From: Clostridiales bacterium
Lineage (GTDB): Bacteria; Bacillota; Clostridia; Oscillospirales; Oscillospiraceae
NCBI GenBank assembly: GCA_003150355.1
Contig: QAMJ01000023.1
Location: 62,001 to 126,000 of the forward strand
Reading direction: 5' to 3'
DNA: 64,000 nt
The number at the start of each line of letters is the position of its first letter. Position 1 is the first letter of the stretch. Shown piece by piece: positions 50,104 to 58,782 of this stretch. A model generated the notes under the pieces. It did no database searches. It was not told where the DNA came from and saw nothing but the letters and a program-made list of their open reading frames with translations. Position numbers and translations under genes: made by a program.

Positions 50104-52746
50104 ATGGAAAAATTCGGCCTTAACCAACTGCGTGAAATGTTCCTGAGCTTTTTTGAGTCCAAGGGTCATCTCCGTCTGCCCAGCTTCTCCCTCATCCCGC
50201 AGAATGACGCAAGCCTTCTGCTCATAAACTCCGGCATGGCACCCATGAAGCCCTATTTCAAGGGCGAGCAGGAGCCACCGCGCCGCCGCGTCTGCACCTG
50301 CCAGAAGTGCATCCGTACCGGCGATATCGAGAACATCGGCAAGACCGCCCGCCACGGCACTTATTTTGAAATGCTCGGCAACTTCTCCTTCGGCGATTAC
50401 TTCAAGCATGAAGCCATCGCATGGAGCTGGGAGTTCCTGACTTCACCCGACTGGGTCGGCATCGATCCCGACCGTCTCTATCCCTCCATCTACGTTGATG
50501 ACGATGAGGCTTTTGAGATCTGGAACAAGGAGATCGGCATCCCCGCTGAGCGCATCTTCCGCTTCGGCAAGGAGGACAACTTCTGGGAGCACGGAGCAGG
50601 TCCCTGCGGCCCCTGCTCTGAGATATACTATGACCGCGGCCCGGAGTACGGCTGCGGCAAGCCCGGCTGCACCGTCGGCTGTGACTGCGACCGTTACATG
50701 GAAGTCTGGAACAACGTCTTCTCCCAGTTTGATAATGACGGCGAAGGTCACTATACCGAGCTTAAGCAGAAGAATATCGATACCGGCATGGGTCTTGAGC
50801 GTCTGGCAGTCGTCTGCCAGGGCGTTGACTCCCTCTTTGATGTCGATACCGTTATGAACATCACCCATAAGGTCAGCGAGCTGACCGGTGCTTACTACGG
50901 CAAGAGCCATAAGATGGACGTCTCCCTGCGTGTCATCACCGACCATATCAGAAGCGCCACCTTTATGATCTGCGACGGCGTCCTGCCCTCCAACGAGGGC
51001 CGCGGCTATGTCCTGCGCCGTCTGCTCCGCCGCGCTGCGCGCCACGGCAAGCTCCTTGGCGTCAATGAGCCGCTCCTTTACAAGGTCGTCGATACCGTCA
51101 TCCATGAGAACGAGTGCCAGTACCCGGAGCTTCGCGAGAAGCAGGCATACATCACCCGCGTCATCAAGACCGAGGAGGAGAACTTTGCCCGCACTATCGA
51201 CGCCGGTATGGCTATCTTCTCTGATCTTCTTGCTGAGCACAAGGCAAAGGGCGAGACCGTTTTCTCCGGTGCCGACGCTTTCAAGCTCTATGATACCTAC
51301 GGCTTCCCGCTTGACCTGACGATAGAAATGTGCTCCGATGAGGGCATGACCGTTGATGAGGACGCTTTCAAGACCCTTATGGAGGAGCAGCGCGTCAGAG
51401 CGAGAAAGGCGAGAGAAGCTCTCGGTGATCTCGGCTGGACGGGCATAAACTTCGGTCAGGAAATGCCGGAGACCCAGTTTGTCGGCTATGATCAGAAAGA
51501 GACCGATGCGGAGATACTCGCCATCGTCTCCGAGGATGAAATGCAGCAGGAGGTCGCCTCCGGTGCCGAAGCAATAATCGTTCTCGATAAGACCGTCATG
51601 TACGCCGAGATGGGCGGCCAGGTCGCCGACCACGGCAAAATCGTCTGCGGCGACTGCGTGTTTGAGGTCAACAACGTCCAGAAAAACAAGGGCGGCAAGT
51701 TCATGCATTACGGCGTGGTCAAATCGGGTCATTTTGCGGTCGGCGACCATGTCACCGCAAGCTACTGCGAGGAGCGCCGCCGCGCCATCCGCCGCGCCCA
51801 CAGCGCGACCCATCTGCTCCAGGCGGCTCTGGTGCAGGTGCTCGGCGACCATGTCCATCAGGCGGGCTCCCTTGTCGAGCCTGACCGCCTGCGCTTTGAC
51901 TTCACGCATTTCTCCGCTCTCACCGCGGAGGAGATCGGCAAGGTCACGGCTCTCATGGCTGATATGATCCTTGACGGCGCTGATATTGAGACCAAGGTCA
52001 TGCCTTACGACGAGGCCAAGAAGCTCGGCGCGACCGCGCTCTTCGGCGAAAAGTACGGCGATACCGTCAGAGTCGTGAAGATGGGCGACTATTCCACGGA
52101 GTTCTGCGGCGGCACGCATCTTGACAATACCGCCAAGGTCGGCATGTTTGCCATTATCTCCGAAGGTTCCGTCGCTTCCGGTGTGCGCCGCATTGAGGCC
52201 ATCACCGGCAAGGAGGTCATCGAGCGCTACGCCGCAATGTCCGGTATGCTCAGCCGCGTTGCGGATAAGCTCAAGACCAGACCCGTCGAGATCATGGCCA
52301 AGGTGGAGAACAACCTCAGCGAGATCCACGACCTGAAGCAGAAGCTCGATAAGATGAAGGATCAGCTCATGTCCGGTGAGGCGGAGCGCATGCTCTACGG
52401 CGCAAAGGACATCAAGGGTCTCAAGGTCATCACCATCACGAACGGCCCGGTCAACGCTGCCGATATCCGCAAGATGGGCGACCAGCTCAAGGATCGTTTC
52501 CCGAACATCGTCGCAGTCCTCGCGGCGACCGCTGAGGACAAGGCGACCATGCTTGCCGTCTGCGGCAAGAACGCCGTTGCCCGCGGTATCAAGGCCGGCG
52601 ACCTTATAAAGAACATCACCAAGATCTGCGGCGGCTCCGGCGGCGGCAAGCCCGATTCCGCAATGGGCGGCTGCAAGGAGATCCTCAAGCTTGACGACGC
52701 TATGGCGGCTGTCGACAATTTCGTCAACGCCAACGCCAAGGACTGA
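50104..52746 (+). CDS. alaS: Alanine--tRNA ligase
   Basis: 880 residues, full length. Class II core at the N-terminus (F-F-E-S-K-G-H and L-L-I-N-S-G-M-A-P-M-K-P-Y-F near 40, G-A-G-P-C-G-P-C-S-E-I-Y-Y-D-R-G motif 2 region), the editing domain with H-S-A-T-H-L-L and C-G-G-T-H-L-D-N-T zinc motifs, and the C-Ala domain with G-x-x-G-G-G-K. It charges tRNA-Ala and hydrolyses mischarged Ser/Gly. ATAAATGAAATGG gives a short overlap with the zinc-ribbon gene; translation may be coupled. Regulated by the upstream T-box. The gene is rich in C-ending codons, as expected for strong expression. Confidence 0.98.
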   Translation: MEKFGLNQLREMFLSFFESKGHLRLPSFSLIPQNDASLLLINSGMAPMKPYFKGEQEPPRRRVCTCQKCIRTGDIENIGKTARHGTYFEMLGNFSFGDYFKHEAIAWSWEFLTSPDWVGIDPDRLYPSIYVDDDEAFEIWNKEIGIPAERIFRFGKEDNFWEHGAGPCGPCSEIYYDRGPEYGCGKPGCTVGCDCDRYMEVWNNVFSQFDNDGEGHYTELKQKNIDTGMGLERLAVVCQGVDSLFDVDTVMNITHKVSELTGAYYGKSHKMDVSLRVITDHIRSATFMICDGVLPSNEGRGYVLRRLLRRAARHGKLLGVNEPLLYKVVDTVIHENECQYPELREKQAYITRVIKTEEENFARTIDAGMAIFSDLLAEHKAKGETVFSGADAFKLYDTYGFPLDLTIEMCSDEGMTVDEDAFKTLMEEQRVRARKAREALGDLGWTGINFGQEMPETQFVGYDQKETDAEILAIVSEDEMQQEVASGAEAIIVLDKTVMYAEMGGQVADHGKIVCGDCVFEVNNVQKNKGGKFMHYGVVKSGHFAVGDHVTASYCEERRRAIRRAHSATHLLQAALVQVLGDHVHQAGSLVEPDRLRFDFTHFSALTAEEIGKVTALMADMILDGADIETKVMPYDEAKKLGATALFGEKYGDTVRVVKMGDYSTEFCGGTHLDNTAKVGMFAIISEGSVASGVRRIEAITGKEVIERYAAMSGMLSRVADKLKTRPVEIMAKVENNLSEIHDLKQKLDKMKDQLMSGEAERMLYGAKDIKGLKVITITNGPVNAADIRKMGDQLKDRFPNIVAVLAATAEDKATMLAVCGKNAVARGIKAGDLIKNITKICGGSGGGKPDSAMGGCKEILKLDDAMAAVDNFVNANAKD

Positions 52747-52772
52747 TTAAATTTCAAAAAGGAGATATTGAA

Positions 52773-53114
52773 ATGGACGATTGCCTGTTCTGCAAGATAA
52801 TTGCCGGGGATATCCCCAGCGCAAAGGTCTATGAGGATGAGTATGTCTATGCTTTCCGCGACATCAATCCTCAGGCTCCGGTGCACATCCTCGTTGTTCC
52901 CAAGGCTCATATCGCCTGCGCTGACGAGATAACCGCGGAGAACAGCGTGTGGGTCGCGCGCTGCTTTGAAGCCATCGCCAAGATCGCCAAGGCGGAAGGC
53001 CTCGGCAGCGGCTACCGCGTCATCAACAACTGCGGCGCGGACGGCGGCCAGACTGTCATGCACCTGCACTTCCACATCCTCGGCGGAGAGAAGTTCAGCG
53101 ATAAGATGATTTGA
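52773..53114 (+). CDS. HIT family hydrolase (HinT-like)
   Basis: 113 residues. The N-terminus C-L-F-C-K-I-I-A-G-D-I-P-S and the C-terminal H-L-H-F-H-I-L histidine triad are both typical of HinT-like adenosine 5'-monophosphoramidases, cytosolic nucleotide phosphoramidate hydrolases. AAAAGGAGAT precedes the ATG, 27 bases after alaS, so it is likely co-transcribed with alaS under the T-box, and ends at a hairpin terminator. Confidence 0.95.
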   Translation: MDDCLFCKIIAGDIPSAKVYEDEYVYAFRDINPQAPVHILVVPKAHIACADEITAENSVWVARCFEAIAKIAKAEGLGSGYRVINNCGADGGQTVMHLHFHILGGEKFSDKMI

Positions 53115-53119
53115 TTCTG

Positions 53120-53154
53120 AATACCGCGGAGACATTTTGCCTCCGCGGTATTTT
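53120..53154 (+). terminator. Terminator after the HIT gene
   Basis: AATACCGCGGAG and CTCCGCGGTATT around ACATTTTGC, followed by TTTTG. Confidence 0.88.
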
Positions 53155-53169
53155 GCTATGGAGGCGGCA

Positions 53170-55428
53170 ATGAGGAAGCTTGCGACGGCGGCGACTGCCT
53201 TTTGCGCGGCGATATTTGCGGCAAATTACATATTGCTCCTTGGCCGGCTGACCACCCTTGCCGTTATCGCGGCGGTGCTCGGTGCGGCTCTTGCCGCGTC
53301 GCGTAAAATGCGGCTGCGTCAGGCGGCGCTCGCCCTTGTGTTTCTGGCGCTTGGACTGTTTTATTACTCTGCCTATAATGAACGCACTGCGGCACAGGCG
53401 CAGCTCCATTCGGGTGAAACTGCTGTGGTCGGCGGCCACGTGCTGACCTACCCTATAAATTACGGTTCCTATTGCCGCACTGAGATAAAGCTCGACTGCG
53501 ACGGGCTGCCAAAGCTCAAGGCAATAGTCTATGCCGATGAGGGACTTATGGATGCCGAACCCGGAGACTATATCAGCTTTACCGGAAAGATAAATGCTGC
53601 CGACACTCTTTTCGGCGAGAGCTATGACAATTACCACGCCAAAGGTATCTTCTTCAAGATAAGCGCTAAAAGCGCCGTAAGCGTTGAAAACACAGGCTTT
53701 GACCTGCGCAGTGTATCGGCGCGGCTGAGCCGTTTTCTGAGCGAAAGGGTGGAGAAAATTTTTCCGGCGGACACGGCAGTGTTCATGAAATCCCTGATGC
53801 TCGGCGATAAGTCGGACTTCTATAATGACGATGCGCTCTACTGCGCAATGTCGCGCGCCGGGTTCATGCACATCGTTGCGGTGTCCGGGATGCACGTTTC
53901 GTTTCTTGTAGGGCTGCTGCAATTCATCCTTGGCAGGGGAAGAAGGAGCGCTGTTATCTGCATCGCACTGGTGTGGCTTTTTGTGCTGGTGACAGGTGCA
54001 AGCCCATCGGCGGTGAGGGCGGGATTCATGCAGTCGATGCTGCTGATGGCGCCGGTACTGCGCCGGGAGAACGACGCGGTAACCTCGCTTTCGGCTATTC
54101 TTGCGCTTATCCTGCTTTCAAATCCATATGCCGCGGCGAGCATCAGTCTCCAGTTGAGCTTCGGCGCGATGGCCGGGATAATATGCTTTTCCGGGAAGCT
54201 CTACGACGCGGCGATGAATAAGCTTCCGGAGCGCATGAAGTGCCGGCCGGTGAGATATGTGCTCGCTTCGGTGACGATGTCCGCCGGGGTGACGGTGTTT
54301 ACCCTGCCGGTCACGGCGCTGCACTTCGGATATGTATCGCTGCTGTCATTTCTGACGAACATTCTGGGACTGTGGGCGGTGTCGCTCTGCTTCGGCGGGG
54401 GCTGGCTGTCCTGCGCGCTGTCGGTCGTGCCGGTGCTGGGCAAGGCCGCGGCGTGGCTGTGCTCATGGCTTGCAAGGTACATCGTGCTCGTCGCAAAGCT
54501 CATATCGGACGTGCCTTTTGCGGTGCTCTACATGGGCAGCACGGGTGCGGAGGCATGGATGATCGGCAGCTATGTGCTGGTATTTACCGCCTGCATGATA
54601 AGAAAGCGCCGCGCCCTTTGGGTAAGCGCGGCATGTCTGCTCTCGGTATCGGCCCTGGCGGCGCTGCTTATTGCGAACCGGCAGTTTTACAGGAATACCG
54701 ACACGGTAAGCGTGCTGGACGTCGGTCAGGGGCAGTGCATCACGGCGTTTGCCGGGGACGCGACGGTAATGATAGACTGCGGCAACACCTATAATCTCTC
54801 CGACGCGGGCGACCTCGCGGCGGCTTATCTGCACAGCTGCGGCAGGGACAGGATAGACCTGCTGGTGCTTACGCATCTGCATGAGGATCACGCCGACGGT
54901 GTGCCGCGGCTGATGGAAATGTACGATATCGAAACGCTGATAATGCCTGAGGAGCGCGGAGATGCGCTATATGAGGAGATAGTTGCCAGCGCTGCAAAAC
55001 ACGGGACGGAGGTCATCACCGCAAAGGGCGACATGACGGTCACGTGCGGCGGGATAGGCATGGAGATTTACGCATACTTAAACGGCGGGGAGAATGAACG
55101 GTGCCTGATGTCAAGACTCACCATCGGCAGCTATGATGTGCTCATCACGGCGGATGCACCGGAGAAGCTTGAGAAAAGGCTCGTGAATGAGCATGAAACC
55201 GACGGGATAGAGACGCTCATCGTCGGGCACCATGGATCGAAGTATTCAAGCGGGGAAGAGCTTCTCGGCGCGGTGGACGGCTCACTTGCCGTCATAAGCG
55301 TGGGCTACAACAGCTACGGCCAGCCCGCGCAGGAAACACTTGAACGTCTGGCGGCTTACGGGTATAATGTTCTCAGAACCGACGAGGACGGAACGATAGA
55401 GATACGGGTAGGACAGGATAATGGCTAA
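53170..55428 (+). CDS. comEC: ComEC/Rec2 family DNA-uptake channel
   Basis: 752 residues. N-terminal DUF4131 region with two helices, the competence domain with about eight membrane helices (V-S-G-M-H-V-S-F near 240), and a C-terminal metallo-beta-lactamase-like domain with L-D-V-G-Q-G-Q-C-I, D-C-G-N and L-T-H-L-H-E-D-H-A-D-G. It forms the membrane channel for transforming DNA, and may degrade one strand. ATG at 53170 follows GGAGGCGG; longer starts run into the terminator. It overlaps holA by 8 bases. Presence of comEC alone does not show the strain is competent. Confidence 0.94.
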   Translation: MRKLATAATAFCAAIFAANYILLLGRLTTLAVIAAVLGAALAASRKMRLRQAALALVFLALGLFYYSAYNERTAAQAQLHSGETAVVGGHVLTYPINYGSYCRTEIKLDCDGLPKLKAIVYADEGLMDAEPGDYISFTGKINAADTLFGESYDNYHAKGIFFKISAKSAVSVENTGFDLRSVSARLSRFLSERVEKIFPADTAVFMKSLMLGDKSDFYNDDALYCAMSRAGFMHIVAVSGMHVSFLVGLLQFILGRGRRSAVICIALVWLFVLVTGASPSAVRAGFMQSMLLMAPVLRRENDAVTSLSAILALILLSNPYAAASISLQLSFGAMAGIICFSGKLYDAAMNKLPERMKCRPVRYVLASVTMSAGVTVFTLPVTALHFGYVSLLSFLTNILGLWAVSLCFGGGWLSCALSVVPVLGKAAAWLCSWLARYIVLVAKLISDVPFAVLYMGSTGAEAWMIGSYVLVFTACMIRKRRALWVSAACLLSVSALAALLIANRQFYRNTDTVSVLDVGQGQCITAFAGDATVMIDCGNTYNLSDAGDLAAAYLHSCGRDRIDLLVLTHLHEDHADGVPRLMEMYDIETLIMPEERGDALYEEIVASAAKHGTEVITAKGDMTVTCGGIGMEIYAYLNGGENERCLMSRLTIGSYDVLITADAPEKLEKRLVNEHETDGIETLIVGHHGSKYSSGEELLGAVDGSLAVISVGYNSYGQPAQETLERLAAYGYNVLRTDEDGTIEIRVGQDNG

Positions 55429-56476
55429 GAAACGCGGCAAAGACGAGGAAAAACTGAATTATTCCGCGGCGGTGCGGGAACTCAAGGCGGACGGCCCGGA
55501 GCGGCTGTACCTGCTCTGGGGGCCGGAGGACTACCTGCGTGAGCAGTATCTTACGCAGCTGAAAAAAATCTGCCTGCCCGAGGGGGAGGACGACTTCAGC
55601 TATAAGCGCATGGACGGCCCGGGGCTTGACCCAATACGGCTGCGCGAGGCGCTGGACGCGATACCGTTTATGAGCGAGCGCAGCTTTGTGGAGCTGCGCA
55701 ATGTCGATATCAACAAGCTTGCAAATGCCGACGAGTGCATGAAGCTGCTGGAGGATATCCCGGATTACTGCACGGTGGCCTTTGTGCAGAGCGCGCAGTT
55801 TGAACCGGACGGACGGCTGAAATTCGTCAAGGCGCTGCGCGGCGAGGCGAAGGAACTGAAGTTCACCCAGCAGTCACAGGGGATGCTGACGGACTGGATA
55901 GTCCGCCGCTTTGCAGCCGCCGGGAAGAGCATTGAGCTTGACGCGGCGCAGCGGCTCATATTCATAAGCGGCGACCTTATGAGCAGGCTCATTCCGGAGA
56001 TAGACAAGATCGCAGCCTACGCAAAGGGCGAGAGGGTCACGATAAAGGACGTCGACGCCGTGGCGAGCCACATCCCGGAAGCCGTTATATTTGAAATGAC
56101 GGAGCTTATCTCGCAGAAGAAGTATAACTCCGCGATGAGCGTGCTGGCAGAGCTGCTGTCAGACAAAAACAATGAGCCGATAGCTATGACGGCGATGCTC
56201 GGCTTGCAGATGCGCAAGCTCTATGCCGCTCGCCTTGCGATAGAGCAGGAGCTCGGCAGCAAGTACGTGATGGAGGTCTGCGCGATAAAGTATGATTACA
56301 TTGCCTCGAAGCTCATGACAGCGGCGAGGGGCTTCACGCTGCCGCAGCTCATCCGTGCGGTGGAGCTCTGCGGCGAGGCGGATTACAGAATGAAGAGCAG
56401 CGGACAGGACGCGCGGGAGCTTCTCAAGGAAGCGGTAGCGCGCATCGCCGCGGGTGAGAGCAAATGCACAGCGTAA
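55421..56476 (+). CDS. holA: DNA polymerase III subunit delta
   Basis: 351 residues. L-Y-L-L-W-G-P-E-D-Y-L-R-E-Q near residue 28 is the degenerate P-loop region of HolA, followed by F-V-E-L-R-N and the three-domain helical layout of the clamp-loader delta subunit. It opens the beta clamp. comEC-holA is a frequent Firmicutes gene pair. Its start overlaps comEC and its end overlaps the Toprim gene by 13 bases, so the three are one transcription unit. Confidence 0.92.
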   Translation: MAKKRGKDEEKLNYSAAVRELKADGPERLYLLWGPEDYLREQYLTQLKKICLPEGEDDFSYKRMDGPGLDPIRLREALDAIPFMSERSFVELRNVDINKLANADECMKLLEDIPDYCTVAFVQSAQFEPDGRLKFVKALRGEAKELKFTQQSQGMLTDWIVRRFAAAGKSIELDAAQRLIFISGDLMSRLIPEIDKIAAYAKGERVTIKDVDAVASHIPEAVIFEMTELISQKKYNSAMSVLAELLSDKNNEPIAMTAMLGLQMRKLYAARLAIEQELGSKYVMEVCAIKYDYIASKLMTAARGFTLPQLIRAVELCGEADYRMKSSGQDARELLKEAVARIAAGESKCTA

Positions 56477-57045
56477 GGGAAGTAATAGTCGTCGAGGGGC
56501 GCTATGATAAAAACGCGCTCAGCCAGGTGGTGGACGCGGTCATCATAGAGACCTCGGGCTTCGGGATATTCAACGACGCTGAAAAGCGGAAGCTTTTGCA
56601 GACGATGGCCGAAGCGCGGGGACTTATCGTGCTGACGGACTCCGACGGCGCAGGCTTTGTGATAAGAAATTACATCAAGGGCTGCGTTGACCCAAAGCTT
56701 GTGAAGCATGCGTACATCCCGGATATCTACGGCAAGGAGCGCCGCAAAAGCGCGCCTTCGCGCGAGGGAAAGCTCGGAGTCGAGGGGATGAAGCCGCAGG
56801 TGCTGCTCGACGCGCTCATAAGAGCCGGGGCGACGTTTGACGATGAAGAGAATAAAAAAACCGCCCCGCGGATAAGCAAGGCGGATATGTACGCGCGCGG
56901 ACTGAGTGGGCGCGAGGGCAGCGCGGAGAAACGGGCGCGGCTGATAAAACAGCTGGGCCTCCCGGAGCGGCTGACGGCTGACGGATTGCTCGACGTGCTG
57001 AACGCAACGATGAGCCGGGAAGAGTTCTTGTCGATTCAAACCTGA
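56464..57045 (+). CDS. Toprim-domain protein, ribonuclease M5-like
   Basis: 193 residues. Toprim motifs V-V-E-G-R-Y-D-K (8-15) with catalytic Glu, and L-T-D-S-D-G-A-G near 57. The length and C-terminal DUF4093-type region suit RNase M5 (RnmV), which matures 5S rRNA. Here it is behind holA rather than next to ksgA, so assignment is by sequence motif only. It ends 10 bases into a convergent small gene. Confidence 0.85.
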   Translation: MHSVREVIVVEGRYDKNALSQVVDAVIIETSGFGIFNDAEKRKLLQTMAEARGLIVLTDSDGAGFVIRNYIKGCVDPKLVKHAYIPDIYGKERRKSAPSREGKLGVEGMKPQVLLDALIRAGATFDDEENKKTAPRISKADMYARGLSGREGSAEKRARLIKQLGLPERLTADGLLDVLNATMSREEFLSIQT

Positions 57046-57284
57046 ACATCCTCGATAAGCACCGAAAACAGCCCGCCGATCAGCAGCACGGCCTGACCCG
57101 TCTCATAAAGCGTGACGGCGGTCATATAGCTGCTGTAGCCGTTCAGCATGCTGCCGTTCCAGCCGAGCAGGAGAACGAACGCGCACAGCAGGAGAAAGCC
57201 CGTGAGCTGGACGGAGCGGATGAATATGTACCACGCGGGCGGACACATACGCAGCATCCGCCGTATAACCGATAAAAGCTTCAA
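57036..57284 (-). CDS. Small two-helix membrane protein
   Basis: 82 residues with two hydrophobic helices (I-R-S-V-Q-L-T-G-F-L-L-L-C-A-F, then a C-terminal one). The start is TTG at 57284 with GAGGTG seven bases upstream; the frame is open upstream without any better site. It converges with the RNase M5-like gene and overlaps it by 10 bases. No family recognised. Confidence 0.6.
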   Translation of the reverse strand: MKLLSVIRRMLRMCPPAWYIFIRSVQLTGFLLLCAFVLLLGWNGSMLNGYSSYMTAVTLYETGQAVLLIGGLFSVLIEDVQV

Positions 57285-57463
57285 GAAAAACACCTCAAGG
57301 AGAGAATACAGCCCCTTGAGGCGTATTTCAATGCAAAAAAATTGCCAATGCAACCGGTGGTTGACAAATTTGACAGTGGACTTTCTGGCGTGCAGCCGCC
57401 GAAAATGATAGTATCCGGACATCGAAAGCGCGGTGAGGCGCTCAGAAACGGAGGATTTGAAAA

Positions 57464-58459
57464 ATGATATTGGCAGACAAGATAGTTGCACTCAGAAAAA
57501 AATCGGGCTGGTCGCAGGAGGAGCTTGCGCAGCAGCTAAATGTGACGCGGCAGTCCGTATCCAAATGGGAGGGCGCGCAGTCCGTACCGGATATAGATAA
57601 GATACTCCAGATGAGTCGGCTGTTCGGCGTCTCGACGGACTATCTGCTCAAGGATGAGTTAGAGGAACCGGAGCTTGCCGCGACGGCAGAGGAGGATGCG
57701 CAGGCGCTGCGCCGCGTCACTCTGGCGGAGGCGTCAGAGTACCTCAGGCTTAGAAAGGAAGCCGCGCCGAAGAGAGCGATCGCGACTTTCCTGTGCGTCA
57801 TTTCGCCTATCACGCTCATCATGCTTGCGGCGCTGAGCGAGGTGTCGAGCTTCGGCATAAACGAAAATGCTGCAGCGGGGATCGGCCTGTGCGTGCTTAT
57901 TGTGCTTGTGGCCGTCGCGGTCACGCTTTTCATGTCCTGCGCCGCGAAGGAGCGCGCTTATGAGTTTCTTGAAAGTGAACCGTTCGAGACGGAATACGGC
58001 GTCAGCGGCATGGTGAAGGAGCGCAGGAAAGAGATCGAGGACAGCCGCACAAGGCTCAACATGATCGGTACGGTGCTCTGCATCCTCTCGGTCATACCGC
58101 TGTTTGCGGCGCTGTTCATTAATCCGACGGACATCATATGCGTTGCGGCTATGTGTGCGCTGCTCCTGCTCGTCGGCATTGCCTGCATCATGTTCGTGTA
58201 CATAGGCACGTACGCCGCGGGCATGGACCGCCTGCTTGAGGAGGGCGACTACACACGCAGCAGCAAGGCGCGCAGCCATATCACCGGTAAGGTCAGCACA
58301 ATATACTGGCTGGCGGTGACGGCGATATTCCTGTTCTACACCTTTGGCCCGAACGGGAACGGTCAGGCACGGTACAGCTGGTTCATCTGGGCTATTGCCG
58401 GCGTGCTCTACGGCGCGGTGATCGCGATAGTGAAGCTCGTGAACCGGGCGGGGAAATGA
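57464..58459 (+). CDS. XRE-family HTH regulator with C-terminal membrane domain
   Basis: 331 residues. Residues 5-60 are an HTH_3 domain (L-R-K-K-S-G-W-S-Q-E-E-L-A, then V-T-R-Q-S-V-S-K-W-E). The remaining part has about five membrane helices separated by a coiled segment (E-F-L-E-S-E-P-F near 170). Such membrane-bound XRE regulators sense envelope or signal changes. It is divergent from the small membrane protein gene; control of that gene or its own is an obvious guess. AACGGAGG precedes the ATG. Confidence 0.85.
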   Translation: MILADKIVALRKKSGWSQEELAQQLNVTRQSVSKWEGAQSVPDIDKILQMSRLFGVSTDYLLKDELEEPELAATAEEDAQALRRVTLAEASEYLRLRKEAAPKRAIATFLCVISPITLIMLAALSEVSSFGINENAAAGIGLCVLIVLVAVAVTLFMSCAAKERAYEFLESEPFETEYGVSGMVKERRKEIEDSRTRLNMIGTVLCILSVIPLFAALFINPTDIICVAAMCALLLLVGIACIMFVYIGTYAAGMDRLLEEGDYTRSSKARSHITGKVSTIYWLAVTAIFLFYTFGPNGNGQARYSWFIWAIAGVLYGAVIAIVKLVNRAGK

Positions 58460-58475
58460 TCAATTAAGCCTGAAA

Positions 58476-58511
58476 AGGCCGAGGCAGTCTGGTTACTGCC
58501 GCGGCCTTTTT
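58476..58511. terminator. Hairpin terminator after the XRE gene
   Basis: AAAGGCCG-AGGCAGT and complementary arm, with TTTTTT on the plus strand and TTTT on the minus strand. Confidence 0.85.
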
Positions 58512-58521
58512 TGATGCGTGT

Positions 58522-58611
58522 TTACTTCGTTGGGAATATTTCAAGCTCGATGTCGCTGAGGGGGAAGGAGCAGCAGGGGTGTATCCAGCCGAATTTCTTA
58601 ATTTCAAAAGC
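58522..58611 (-). pseudogene. Possible 3' remnant of a decayed gene
   Basis: On the minus strand a frame without start encodes about 29 residues (F-G-W-I-H-P-C-C-S-F-P then L-S-D-I-E-L-E-I-F-P) and ends in TAA 10 bases before a bidirectional terminator. The composition looks protein-like, but no start codon or ribosome site is present, so the 5' part seems lost. Low confidence. Confidence 0.3.
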
Positions 58612-58641
58612 GAAACACAAGAGAACATTGATAATTGCTTG

Positions 58642-58666
58642 ACAAAAATACGACGTGTATTTTTGT
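58642..58666. repeat. 25-base inverted repeat upstream of the FCD regulator
   Basis: ACAAAAATAC and GTATTTTTGT around GACGT, with a TTGACA at 58639-58644. No matching -10 box follows, so it is an operator candidate rather than a promoter. Confidence 0.4.
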
Positions 58667-58716
58667 GCAAAGTAGAGAGATAAAAGCACCGGGTGGCATT
58701 TATTTGCAGACTACAC

Positions 58717-58745
58717 TTGATTTTATGACGAATGTATTATAAAAT
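58717..58745 (+). promoter_or_regulatory. Promoter of the FadR-type regulator
   Basis: TTGATT, 17 bases, TAAAAT. ATATGGTATCATAT (58744-58757) overlaps the -10 end and start site and could be an autoregulatory site. Confidence 0.65.
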
Positions 58746-58782
58746 ATGGTATCATATATACAAACACGGAGGATAAAGCGAG

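Noticed and set aside
50443..52329. 628-codon open frame on the minus strand inside alaS
   Set aside because: It is fully antisense to a complete alaS with all family motifs and has no ribosome site or recognisable domain; it arises from codon bias.
58464..58670. 68-codon minus-strand frame over the terminator region
   Set aside because: It runs through a strong bidirectional terminator and lacks a ribosome site; another frame in the same place looks more protein-like.
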